Below, piece by piece: positions 52,873-62,369 of a stretch of DNA of 64,000 bases (position 1 is its first letter; the number at the start of each line of letters is the position of its first letter). A program made the position numbers and the translations under genes. Source of the DNA: Ornithinimicrobium sp. INDO-MA30-4 (GTDB lineage Bacteria; Actinomycetota; Actinomycetes; Actinomycetales; Dermatophilaceae). The notes below the pieces were generated by a model. That model was not told the DNA's origin, searched no databases, and was given only the letters and a program-made list of their open reading frames with translations. The stretch is from NCBI RefSeq assembly GCF_021535045.1, contig NZ_CP091056.1, positions 186,001 through 250,000 on the forward strand, read 5' to 3'.

Positions 52873-53648
52873 TTACAGCGGAGCCGAGAGTGTCACGATA
52901 GCCAGTGAGGCGAGGGCGAAGATCCAACTCACCATGCTGCCGACCAGGAAATACTCAGTGACTTCATCGATCCCGGGGTCAGACGCCCCGCTGGGTTTAT
53001 CTGCAGTTGATCGTGAACTTTGTATCTCTGGCCACCGAATCAATCCTTTGGCCGCGATCACCAGGCTGGCAGCCGTCACCTCCCCAGCAAGTCCCAGGCC
53101 CAGGATGATCAGACGCTCCATGGGTCCAAGCAGCCGACCGCCACGGAGTTTGTCGGAGGCCTGAGGTGAATCCGTGGATTTCAGGGCACCAACGTGGGTC
53201 AAGACAAGTCGGACCACCACGTTTGCAGTGGAGGTCTGCAGCAAGAGAAGGCCAACGAGCAGCACGACACGGTCCGGCGAGAACCGATCGGCCAAGCCAG
53301 CAAACATGAGCCATTGTTCGATACCGCCTGACCCGTTGTTGCCTGCGCCTCCGAGGAGCAGCATCAGAACCGCGCCCATCGTGAGCACGCTAAGTGGCGC
53401 CGCAGGGGGCAACCGAGGGGCCATGGTTTCATCTGAGGTAAGGACCCAAGCAGCCACCGTGAAGGCTGCCAGCAGCAACCTCAGCAGGTCAGCGCCGGTG
53501 AGCAGATTTGCGATCAGGGCGATGGTGATCAGCGTGATCGACCCGACTAGTAGCGCAGCGAGCCGCCTTTTGGGGCATTGCCAGGCAACTGTGAGCGGGT
53601 GATGTCGGCGAGTGCAATGGCGCAGAGCAGCGCACCTACAAAGATCAT
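52873..53648 (-). CDS. Polytopic membrane protein, partner of SatD (5' frameshift)
   Basis: A protein of about 258 residues with about seven hydrophobic segments, starting MIFVGALLCAIALADITRS. The C-terminal blocks GRLLGPMERLIILGLGLAGE, VIAAKGLIRWPEI and VTEYFLVGSMVSWIFAL resemble the conserved end of DUF3307-containing membrane proteins often encoded next to SatD. A base is missing near 53575. Function is unknown. It is downstream of satD on the same strand with a 49-base gap that contains a 7-bp inverted repeat. Confidence 0.68.
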
Positions 53649-53697
53649 CGGCGTGCCCTCCTGCGGTCAACGGTCCTCACCGCAGACCTTACGCGGG

Positions 53698-54339
53698 CTA
53701 GTTCAGTTGGGCGAGCCATTCGTGTGCCGAGACAACAAGCGGGAGGTTGGCCGATTTGCGCCGTTGCTGCACAGCTTGTCGAGAGATGCCTAATTTGTCA
53801 GCGACTGCTGACTGCGGGGCGCCGTTGATCAGACCAAGCATGATTTCCCAGGTGCGACGGTCCCACTCAGCAAGGATCACGTCCTGGCTGGACAGGGCAG
53901 CGTTGACGGCGGCTTCTGTCGTTTCCCATCCGCTGGCCTCTTTGTAGCGACTCCGAGCCGAGTGCCAACCCGTCTTCTTTTGTTGCACCTTGACCCACTC
54001 GATGGATTCACGAGCCGCCCACCATCCGGGTCCGTCCTGGCTTCCGAGTCGCACGTTTAGCACTTTTACGTCCCCCCGACCGACCCCAAAGCGAATATCG
54101 ATGTCGGGATTTAGGCGTGCTCGTAGTTGCAACATGGCGTTCATGGCTTGCCCACGTCGAGCGTAGGACGCCTGAAATTCGTCCCCTACCGTGATCTTGA
54201 GCGGGTGGTGCGTCGGCTCCAACTGATTGACTGCTTGCAGAGCTGAAACCAGAGTTCGTTGCAGCACAACGCGATCGGGATGGTGGCGTGAGCCAACGAC
54301 ATCCCCGATGAGGGTCACGCGTTTACTGCTGTCGGTCAC
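53698..54339 (-). CDS. SatD family protein with C-terminal HTH
   Basis: An intact protein of 213 residues from GTG 54339. VTLIGDVVGSRHHPDR is the N-terminal SatD signature, and KITVGDEFQASY and IRFGVGRGDV follow. The C-terminus carries a helix-turn-helix, AVADKLGISRQAVQQRRKSA. SatD-like proteins have no settled function; the N-terminal half resembles nucleotide-binding cyclase-like folds, which is inference. It pairs with the membrane protein downstream. Confidence 0.82.
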   Translation of the reverse strand: MTDSSKRVTLIGDVVGSRHHPDRVVLQRTLVSALQAVNQLEPTHHPLKITVGDEFQASYARRGQAMNAMLQLRARLNPDIDIRFGVGRGDVKVLNVRLGSQDGPGWWAARESIEWVKVQQKKTGWHSARSRYKEASGWETTEAAVNAALSSQDVILAEWDRRTWEIMLGLINGAPQSAVADKLGISRQAVQQRRKSANLPLVVSAHEWLAQLN

Positions 54340-54461
54340 TTCTATAGGGTAGGGCAGCGATCGAAACGGTGACAAGTAAAAAGATTGCTAATTACGATAA
54401 GCAACTCTTGCTGTTGTCGTCTGCGGCAAGAGCGCTGATTGACTCTGCCGAGTGGTCACGA

Positions 54462-55416
54462 TCAGCGAACTGGCCACATCTCTGCGTGGCCTGGTTGAAA
54501 CCGTCTGGCCAGCCCACGGGTTCTCGCGGCCATCAAAGGCAGGCAGCTCAGGGCAGTCGCGACCAGCGGGCTTTGCGAAGATCCCGCTCGAATGCCGGTG
54601 CGGATGTGCCGCGAGGGGCTGGGATCTCCAGCCAGTGGCACTCGGACGATGTCGTATCCCGCAGGCAACCGAGCCAGGCGCGGGACCAACGCCACGCCCA
54701 AACCTTCATGAACCATGGCGGCGCCTGCGTCCCACTCAACGATGGCGTGGCCGACGTTCGAGTGAATCCGGCAGCCAGACACGCGCTGAGCACCAACTGG
54801 TGGTTTGTCGAGCCGGGGTGGTCCATGATCCAGGTCTCTGCAGCAGTCTCGGCCAGTCGCACCGATGAGCGTTCTGCCAGCGGGTGAGCTTGGGGCACGA
54901 GCAGGTCAAGTGGATCGCTGAGCAGCGAGCGTTGTTCAAAGCGTGGATCGTCTGCGCGGGGCAGGCCAGCGGTCGTGACGACGACGGCGATATCGGCTCC
55001 GCCGGCCAGTAACAGTTCGAAACACGCCTGCGGGTCTGCTTCGATGATCCGCACACTGCTGCCCGGGTGAGCTTCCATCACCCGGTGAGCAAGGCTGGGC
55101 AACAAAGAGGCCACCGCGGTTGAGAAACCGCAGACGCGAAGTGTCCGGGGTGCCCGCGGCGATGCTGCGAGCAGCTCGGCGTGCATCTGCTCCCATCGGT
55201 ACGACAGTTCCGCGGCTTGGTCGATCAGGCGACTTCCGGCGGGGGTCAGCACTAGGGTCCGGCCCTGCCGCTGCATGGGGGGACACCAACGTCATGGGCT
55301 AGCGAACGCAACTGAGCCGAGATGGTTGATGGCGTGTAATGCAGCGTCGCTGCTGCGGCGGTCACCGTGCCATGCCAAGCAACCAGTTGAAGGCTCTTAA
55401 GTCGCGGGTCGATCAT
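54462..55416 (-). CDS. LysR-family transcriptional regulator (frameshifted)
   Basis: A protein of about 319 residues. The N-terminal winged helix is KSLQLVAWHGTVTAAAATLH and YTPSTISAQLRSLAHDVGV. A LysR substrate-binding domain follows (RTLRVCGFSTAVASLLPSL; DIAVVVTTAGLP; EGLGVALVPRLA). Bases are missing near 55275 and 54760. ATG 55416 faces the demethylase gene, so it very likely controls the divergent operon. The inducer is probably the substrate betaine or a product. The C-terminal end is uncertain. Confidence 0.85.
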
Positions 55417-55427
55417 GCAAAATAGTC

Positions 55428-55441
55428 GCACGAAAAGGTGC
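55428..55441 (+). promoter_or_regulatory. Candidate LysR operator dyad
   Basis: GCAC-N6-GTGC lies in the intergenic space between lysR (start 55416) and the demethylase gene (start 55489). Two TGCAAA direct repeats flank the dyad. The assignment rests on position only. Confidence 0.3.
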
Positions 55442-55488
55442 AAATGCGTGAGATTATCTTTTACTTTCATGGCCTGGACACTGAAGCT

Positions 55489-57529
55489 ATGGCCGCACTT
55501 TCCGACCCGCTTCTCCAGCCGTTTGACCTCGGCCCGCTCACCCTGCGCAACCGCATCGTGAGCACCTCGCACGAACCGGCATACACCGTGGACGGTATGC
55601 CCAAGGATCGGTATCGGCTCTACCACCGGGAGAAGGCTCGAGGTGGGGTTGGTCTGACCATGATCGGCGGGTCAGCAGTGGTGGCTCCCGATAGTCCTCC
55701 AGCTTTTGGCAACATCTTGCTCTACAAGGACGAAGTGGTCCCATGGCTCCGGCGACTAGCTGACGATGTTCATGAGGCTGGCGCAGCCGTCACCTGCCAG
55801 ATCACCCACCTTGGTCGACGAACCAGCAACTTCAGCGCAGACTGGCTGCCCGTTGTCTTCCCCTCGCCGCTGCGCGAACCCGCCCACCGTTCGTTCCCTA
55901 AACAGGCCGAGGTGTGGGATATCGATCGAATCGTGGCGCAATACGCCGAAGCGGCACAGCGTTGCCAGGCTGGCGGGCTCGACGGCATCGAGGTGGACTC
56001 GTATGGCCACCTCTTCGACGGCTTCTTATCTCCGGCCACCAACCAGCGTGATGACGAGTTCGGTGGTGACCCGCAAGCGCGCCTGGAGTTTCCGTTGCGG
56101 GTGATCCGGGCGATCCGCGCTGCGGTCGATCCCGGCTTTCTGATCGGTCTGCGGATGAGTATGCAAGAAGACACCGACCCAGGGCTTGAGCGTGAAGACA
56201 CCCTGCTGGCGCTCAAACACCTCACCGGGGCTGGCGTCGACTTCTTGTCAGTCATCAAAGGCACTATCGACCGCGACGCACGACTGGCCGAAGTTATCCC
56301 TTCCATGGGCACGCCGTCCGCACCGGCGCTCGACTTCGCTGGCCAGATAAAGCGAGCCGTCGGCATTCCGGTGATGCATGCTGGGCGCATCGGCGACGTC
56401 GCCACAGCGCGGTATGCGGTGCGTGAAGGTTTGCTGGACCTGGTGGGTTTAACCCGGGCGCAACTAGCCGACCCCTACCTGGTCGCCAAGGTGGCACGAG
56501 GGGAAGAAGATCGAATCCGGCCTTGTGTGGGTGCCAACTATTGCCTCGATGCGATTTATGAGTCAGGCGATGCCAAGTGCATCCACAATCCAGCAACGGG
56601 ACGGGAGCAAAGCTTGCCGCACCTGGTCAAGCCGAGTGAGGCACAGTCCAAGCGGGTTGTGATTGTCGGGGCTGGGCCAGCGGGGTTAGAGGCCGGGCGA
56701 GTGCTGGGCGAACGTGGACACCGAGTCACCATCCTGGAAGCTAGCGACAGTGCTGGTGGGCAGGTGCTGCTTGCCGCGAGAGCACCCCGTCGTCGGGATC
56801 TCATCGGGATCGTTGACTGGCGGGTCAGTGAGTGTCGACTGCTCGGCGTTGAATTGCGCCTTGGCATCTATGCCGATGCCGACTCAGTCCGGGCGATGTC
56901 CCCGGACGTGGTGATCATTGCCTCCGGGGGACTCCCAACACTAGTTTTTTGCAGACTGGGGCCAATCTGGTGCACGACACCTGGGACGTGATGGACGGCA
57001 CGGTGCATCCCAAAGGGCGGGTCTTGATTTATGACGACAACGGCAATGAGAGCGCCATGGGTGCGGCCGAATTGCTGGCGCCCCAGGCCACTGTTGAGTT
57101 GATAACTCCGGAGCGCATGCTGGCACCGGGTGTCGGCAGCATGAATAGCCCGGCCTATCTCACTGCCTTTGCTGAGCATTCTGTGCGCACCACCTTGGCG
57201 ACCCGACTCGTCGGCGTGACCCGAGGGGAGGGCAAGCGCCTGGTCGCCCACCTGGGCAGCGACTACACGATCAAGACGTGGGATCGAGAGGTTGACACTG
57301 TCGTGGTCGAGCACGGCACGCTGCCCAACGACGAGTTGTATTTCGAGTTGGTCGCTGACTCCGTCAACCTCGGCGAGGTCAATCAAAGCGCTCTCCTCGC
57401 TGGTGACCCCCAGAGCATCCGCGCCAATGACGCGGGAAGTTCCAGTTGTTCCGGATTGGTGATGCGGTCGCGAGCCGCAATATCCACGCCGCGATCTACG
57501 ACGCCCTTCGCCTTTGCATGGCGATCTAG
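55489..57529 (+). CDS. DgcA/StcD-type FMN/FAD demethylase, old-yellow-enzyme family (frameshifted)
   Basis: A protein of about 680 residues. The N-terminal OYE barrel (residues about 10-340) contains RNRIVSTSHEPAYTVDGMP, TCQITHLGRR and HAGRIGDVATARYAV. A Cys cluster (CVGANYCLDAIYESGDAKC) for an Fe-S centre follows, then an FAD/NAD domain starting KRVVIVGAGPAGLEAGRVLG. This matches enzymes that demethylate dimethylglycine (DgcA) or stachydrine (StcD). Bases are missing near 56945 and 57437. The end is DALRLCMAI, with stop TAG 57527-57529 lying in the IS481 target CTAG. Start ATG 55489 is chosen by homology. Exact substrate is unknown. Confidence 0.83.
57526..57529 (+). repeat. Left CTAG target-site duplication of the IS481-like element
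   Basis: CTAG directly before the left end. Bases 57527-57529 are the stop codon of the demethylase gene. Confidence 0.85.
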
Positions 57530-57556
57530 CTGTTCTTCCCCGGCAGGTTGTGAACG
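57530..57556 (+). repeat. Left terminal inverted repeat (IRL)
   Basis: Begins CTGTTCTTCCCCG and ends GGTTGTGAACG; the reverse complement of the right repeat differs only in three central bases (GCA versus TGA). Confidence 0.92.
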
Positions 57557-57625
57557 TCTGAGATAGCGAAGACCTCCGTGCAGGATGTGGGTTACCACAC
57601 TCACTGTCCAAACACGGAGGTCTTC

Positions 57626-58585
57626 GTGACTCACGCTAACGCTCCTTGACGCCGGAAGGGCGTCGTCGTCTCGCGGTCCTGATCGTTGATCGGGGTTGGT
57701 CCCTTCGTCGGGCCGCGGAACGGTTTCAGTGTTCACCGGCGACGGCGAAACGGTGGGCCGACCGCTATCGGGTCGGGGCATCCTTGGTCGATCGCAGCTC
57801 CCGACCCCGGACGTCGCCCTCGCGTCTCCCGCAGCGCGTCGAACGGCGAATCGTCGGATTGCGGGTCAACCGCCGGTGGGGACCGCACCGGATCGCGTTT
57901 CATCTCCGGCTGCATCGATCAACTGTCGGACGGGTCCTCGCCCGCTTTCGGATGCCGTTGCTGACCCATATCGATCAGTCGAGCGGTGTCCGGGTGCGGA
58001 GGGCGAAGCCGATCCGTTACGAGCTCGCTGAGCCGGGTCAGCTCGTGCACGTGGATATCAAGAAGCAGGGCCGCATCCCCGACGGGGCGGGCATCGCATG
58101 TTGGGGCGGCAAGCCGGGAACCGCAACAACAAGAAGAAGGGACGCGGCTACGCGTTCCTCCACCACGCCGTCGACGACCACTCCCGGCTGGCCTATTCGG
58201 AGATCCTCGACGACGAACGCAAAGAGACCGCCTCCGCGTTCTGGGAACGCGCCAACGCGTTCTTCAAGCCGCGGGGATCACGGTGACGGCCGTGATGACC
58301 GACAACGGCTCCTGCTACCGCTCCCGCGACTTCGCTGCTGCGCTCGGCACGATCAAACACCGATGGACTCGGCCCTACCGGCCCCAGACCAACGGCAAAG
58401 TCGAACGCTTCAACCGCACCCTCGCTGCCGAGTGGGCCTACGCCGCCTCATACGCGAGCGACGAAGACCGAGCAGCGACCTACCAAGACTGGATCCATCA
58501 CTACAATCACCACAGACCCCACACCGGCATCGACGGCCAAACACCCTCAGACCGCGTTCACAACCTCACGGGGAAGAACAGCTAG
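57626..58585 (+). CDS. IS481-family DDE transposase (frameshifted)
   Basis: A protein of about 321 residues. The N-terminal HTH is LRRAAERFQCSPATAKRWAD. The catalytic core shows D in LVHVDIKKQGRI, D in VMTDNGSCYRSRD and E in NGKVERFNRTL, followed by HHRPHTGIDGQTPSDRV. Bases are missing near 57647, 58105 and 58265. The last codon (AGC) and stop TAG use the right CTAG duplication, outside the element. GTG 57626 follows ACGGAGG. Confidence 0.9.
58555..58581 (+). repeat. Right terminal inverted repeat (IRR)
   Basis: Reads CGTTCACAACC then three unmatched bases then CGGGGAAGAACAG; the complement of IRL apart from those three bases. Confidence 0.92.
58582..58585 (+). repeat. Right CTAG target-site duplication
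   Basis: CTAG directly after the right end; supplies the TAG stop of the transposase. Confidence 0.85.
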
Positions 58586-58608
58586 CGACCACCGATGAGG
58601 AGGAAACC

Positions 58609-59898
58609 ATGACCATCCAGACCCAGAGCGCAGATCAAACCCGTAGGCAACTCGCGGGCGAATCTGTGGCCGCCATGGCCAGGAATTGGTCTCCGGGAGG
58701 ACCCCTCGTGGGCGATTTCTACACCAGCAATCAGGTTTTCGACCATGACCTTGAGGTGATTTTCGGGCGGCACTGGTTCTTCGCCACCACCGAGGCGCAT
58801 GTGCGCGGAGGCAGGCGACTACATCACGCTCGATTTTGGGCCAATCTCGCTTCTGGTGCTGCGTGACGATGACGAGCAGGTGCAAGCGTTCCACAACGTC
58901 TGCCGTCATCGAGGGGCCAAGATCTTGACGGATGAGCAGGGTGTTGTCGGCAACTTGGTCTGTGGCTACCACTACTGGACCTACAGCACTGGGGGAAGTT
59001 GCTGCACGCCCCGGGCGCAGAGGACGACTTTGATCCGGCCTGCTTTGCCCTCAAAAACGTTGCAGTCAAAGTCGTGGGCGGGCTCATCTATCTCTGCCTT
59101 GCTAGCGACCCGCCCACAGACATCAACAGCATGGCCGAGCGAATTGAGCCCTACCTCCAAGGCCATCAACTAGCCCGCACCATAGTGGCAGCCCAACAGG
59201 ACATCATCGAGACCGGCAACTGGAAACTCGTGATGGAAAACAACCGTGAGTGCTACCACTGCGAAGGACACCCGGAGTTATCGAGCACCTTTTTTCTGAC
59301 TTATGGTCTTGCTGACGACGAGGTGCCGACCCGGCTCCGCCCGGCGCACGATCGCTACCTCTTGGCTGAGAGCGAGCTCGAGTTGGCCTGTAGCCAACGA
59401 GGTCTGCGCTTTGAACGCATCGAAGAACTCGTGGAGCCTGCGACCGCTTTTCGCATTCAGCGAGAAGCCCTCGATGGGGTCGGAGAGTCCTTCAGCTTGA
59501 ACGGCAGGCTGCTGTGCCAACGCCTGATGGGAGACCTGGACATGCCGCGTCTTGGGCGGCTTTCGATGCACCTGCAACCGAACGCTTGGTTCCACTTCAT
59601 GTCTGATCACGCCGTGACGTTTGCGGTGTTCCCGCTTGGTCCTGATCGCACGCTGGTGCGCACCACCTGGCTGGTCCATGAGGAGGCCGTCGAAGGTGTC
59701 GACTACGACATCGACACCTTGACCTACGTCTGGCGAGAAACCAACGCTCAAGATTCTGAGTTTGTCGCTCGCGCCCAACGGGGTGTCTCCAGTCCTGCAT
59801 ACCAACCGGGGCCGTACATGCGCAGTGAATACCAAGTTGAGGCCTTCGTGCGGTGGTACCTACGCCGGCTTGAAGCCCATGACACGGGAGCAATCTGA
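58609..59898 (+). CDS. Rieske non-haem iron oxygenase, GbcA-like (frameshifted)
   Basis: A protein of about 431 residues. The Rieske cluster is CRHRGAKI...CGYHYWTY (Cys-X-His and Cys-X2-His). The mononuclear iron site is NWKLVMENNRECYHCEGHPE. This fits the alpha subunit of glycine betaine monooxygenase (GbcA) and related quaternary-amine demethylases such as stachydrine demethylase. A two-base loss in a GC repeat near 58803 and one base near 58995 break the frame. ATG 58609 follows GAGGAGGA. The stop overlaps the gbcB-like start. Substrate is not proven. Confidence 0.87.
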
Positions 59899-61026
59899 TG
59901 AGCGCGATCACCAATAGCCAACATGGAGCCATCAGCGTTGCGGCGGCCACCCCACAGTTGAGGTTGTTGCCCGGTGCCGAGGGCGCCTTCGACCAAGTGA
60001 TGCTGTGCAAGGCCGTGATTGCCCTCACGCCCGATGTCTCAACTTTTGTGCTCGAGCCGCTCACTCCGCAAAACTTCACCTTCGAACCGGGCCAGTATGT
60101 GGTGCTCACGGTCGAGATTGACGGTGAGCAGCACGAACGGTGCTACACGATCTCGTCACCGCCCACGCGGCCGCACTTGCTCACCATCACGGTCAAGCGA
60201 GTGCCGAACGGCGTCGTCTCCAATTGGCTGCACGACAGTTTCGGCGTGGGGCAACAAGCCTTGGTGCGAGGTCCACTGGGTGAGTTTTCCTGGTCAACTA
60301 TCCAGCCTTGAAGTATCTGTTCCTCTCGGCGGGGAGCGGTGTTACACCCATGCTCTCCATGACGAGGACGTTGGCGGACTTAGCTGAAGACTGCGATGTG
60401 GCCTTTGTGCATAGCGCGCGCAGTCCCGTGGACATCATTGCCGGAGCGAGTTGGCCACATTGGCCAACTCCGGGCTAGCGCTCGCCGTCACCAGCATCTG
60501 CGAGGCCGATAGCCCTGAAGAGTGCTGGGCTGGCCCACGCGGTCGGCTCACCGCGCTTCTTCTGGCAGCGTGTGTGCCGGATGTCGCCGCGCGGGAAGTC
60601 TTCATCTGCGGACCGCCGCCCTACATGAAAGCGGCACATGCCGTGCTCGCTGAGTTAGGTGTCGATCCAGGTCATGTACATCAGGAGAGCTTCACCCTGG
60701 ACGTTCCTGCGGTGCCGCTGACCGCTGTTCCTGATGGCCCAGCCGAGGTTGATCGGGAAGTCGGCACAGCCAGCCTGTATTTCCGGCGCAGCGGAATTGA
60801 CGTTGCCTGCCCACCTGGCACAACCGTCCTCGAAGCCGCAACGGCTGCCGGGGTTGTCATCCGCAGTTCGTGTGGGCAGGGGCTGTGCGGAACCTGCAAG
60901 AGCGATCTCGTCAGCGGGCAGGTCGATATGCAGCATGCTGGCGGCATTCGGCCCCGCGAAATCGCGGCGGGCAAGTTCTTGCCGTGCTGCTCCTATCCGA
61001 CTGGAGACCTGGTGGTTGACGCATAG
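59898..61026 (+). CDS. GbcB-like ferredoxin reductase (frameshifted)
   Basis: The electron donor of the Rieske oxygenase, of about 377 residues. The FAD domain has FTFEPGQYVVLTVE and ERCYTISSPP (RxYT/S), the NAD domain SAGSGVTPMLSM and FICGPPPYMKAA. The C-terminal plant-type [2Fe-2S] ferredoxin has SSCGQGLCGTCKSD and a fourth Cys in KFLPCCSYP. Bases are missing near 60292 and 60445. Its ATG overlaps the gbcA-like stop by one base. Confidence 0.9.
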
Positions 61027-61054
61027 TCGCGGCTTGGTTTGCCAAGATAGGAGC

Positions 61055-61722
61055 GTGAGCAGCCAGCGACCGACCGAGAGCGACCTGTATGGGCCGGTGA
61101 AGTCGCTGTTGGTGGGCCAGGGTATGACGTCAAGGGCGAGGTGGGCGCTGCAGATCTGGTAGCGGTGCATCCAGAGGCTCTCGAGGAGCCTGTCGTCGTT
61201 GAGCTCAAAGTAAATTTCTCGCTGAGCTTGGTGCACCAGGGCATTGCTCGCCAGGCGATCAGCGATTGGGTTTATTTAGCCGTCCCCACCGGTTCGGGTC
61301 AGCGGTGGCACACGAGCCTCAAGGCCAATCAAAAGCTCTGCCGGCGCTTAGGGCTTGGGCTGATCGTTGTCCGGCTGCGAGATGAGCACGTGCAGGTTGT
61401 GGTTGATCCAGCCCCTTTAAACCGCGAAAGTCTGCCCAGCGAAAGCGACTGCTCCTGCGTGAGTTTGCCCGGCGCGAGGGTGACCCCAATCTCGGCGGGT
61501 CGGCCAGTCGGGGTGGCACCGTGACGGCATACCGCCAAGATGCAGATCGACTCAGGGTGTACTTGCTCGAGCATGGGCCAACCAAGGTGCCCATGTCGCG
61601 AAGGCGACCAGGTGAAGTTAGCCACCAGGATGATGGCCGATAACCACTACGGGTGGTTCGAGCGCATCAGCCCGGGTGTTTATGGCCTGCGCGCGGATAA
61701 CGACGGGGGAGCACATGAATAA
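61055..61722 (+). CDS. DUF2161-type putative PD-(D/E)XK protein (frameshifted)
   Basis: A protein of about 223 residues. The N-terminal part ESDLYGPVKSLLVGQGYDVKG, then GAADLVAVH and VVVELKVNFS, forms a D-ExK nuclease-like core (Asp in GAADL, ELK). The C-terminus ends RMMADNHYGWFERISPGVYG. Members are called DUF2161 putative phosphodiesterases; activity is unproven. At least three bases are missing (near 61113, 61420 and 61595-61620). Start GTG 61055 has AGGAG too close, so the true start may differ. Confidence 0.75.
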
Positions 61723-62299
61723 GTCACAGAAGGCTGCCATCTGGGATGCCGTTCATCGAGAGCGATTGGCTCTAGCAGAGGACCTGGAGGGGTTAGATCA
61801 GACCCAATGGGACACGCCATCGCTCAGCGAGGGATGGAGCGTGCATGACCTGCTGGCGCATTTGATCGACGCGGCCAAGACCACCCGGTCGGGCTTCGCT
61901 TGGCGGATGGCGCAAGCGCGCTTCGACTTCGACGCCGACAACGAGATTGGCGTGCAGCGCGAGCGCCGGGAGGTCTCGCAAGACACGCTCGCGGAATGGC
62001 GACGAGTCGCTCACTACACGGCGACTCCGCCCGCTCCGTTGTCGAGTCGTTTGGTCGAAGCGTTCGTGCACGGTGAAGACATCCGTCGCCCCTTGGGGAT
62101 CGCGGCTGACTACCCGATTGATCACGTCGTCACTGCCTTGAAGTTGCAACGAGGAACATCGGTGAAGATGGGCGGTGGCAAAGAAATAGCGCAGGGTCGC
62201 AGGCTGGTTGCCACTGATGCTGACCTCGACGTGGGGCAGGGGCCGCAAATGCGGGCGAGGTCAATCGACTTGCTAATGATGGTGTCTGGGCGCGCTTAG
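61715..62299 (+). CDS. Maleylpyruvate isomerase/DinB-like mycothiol-linked family protein
   Basis: An intact protein of 194 residues. ERLALAEDLEGLDQTQWDTP and SLSEGWSVHDLLAHLID, then FVHGEDIRRPLG, are typical of the TIGR03083/MDMPI N-terminal fold. The His residues in HDLLAHL and VHGEDI form the usual metal site. Start ATG 61715 follows GGGGGAG and overlaps the preceding gene's stop. The substrate is unknown. Confidence 0.88.
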   Translation: MNKSQKAAIWDAVHRERLALAEDLEGLDQTQWDTPSLSEGWSVHDLLAHLIDAAKTTRSGFAWRMAQARFDFDADNEIGVQRERREVSQDTLAEWRRVAHYTATPPAPLSSRLVEAFVHGEDIRRPLGIAADYPIDHVVTALKLQRGTSVKMGGGKEIAQGRRLVATDADLDVGQGPQMRARSIDLLMMVSGRA

Positions 62300-62369
62300 T
62301 CCACCACTTTGTGGACAGTGTGCCGCGTGGGTCCTGTGTGACTAGGCGTGCATGTCGTACCGTGCCAAC

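Larger units (their letters stand above)
57530..58581 (+). mobile_element. IS481-family insertion sequence, 1052 bp
   Basis: Terminal inverted repeats (57530-57556 and 58555-58581) match at 24 of 27 positions. The element contains one DDE transposase and is flanked by a 4-bp CTAG duplication, the known IS481-type target. Its length of about 1.05 kb is normal for the family. It separates the demethylase gene from gbcA. Confidence 0.93.

Noticed and set aside
54462-61026. A composite transposon carrying the demethylase operon
   Set aside because: Only one copy of the IS481-like element is present, it lies inside the operon, and no second copy or other mobile gene flanks the locus.
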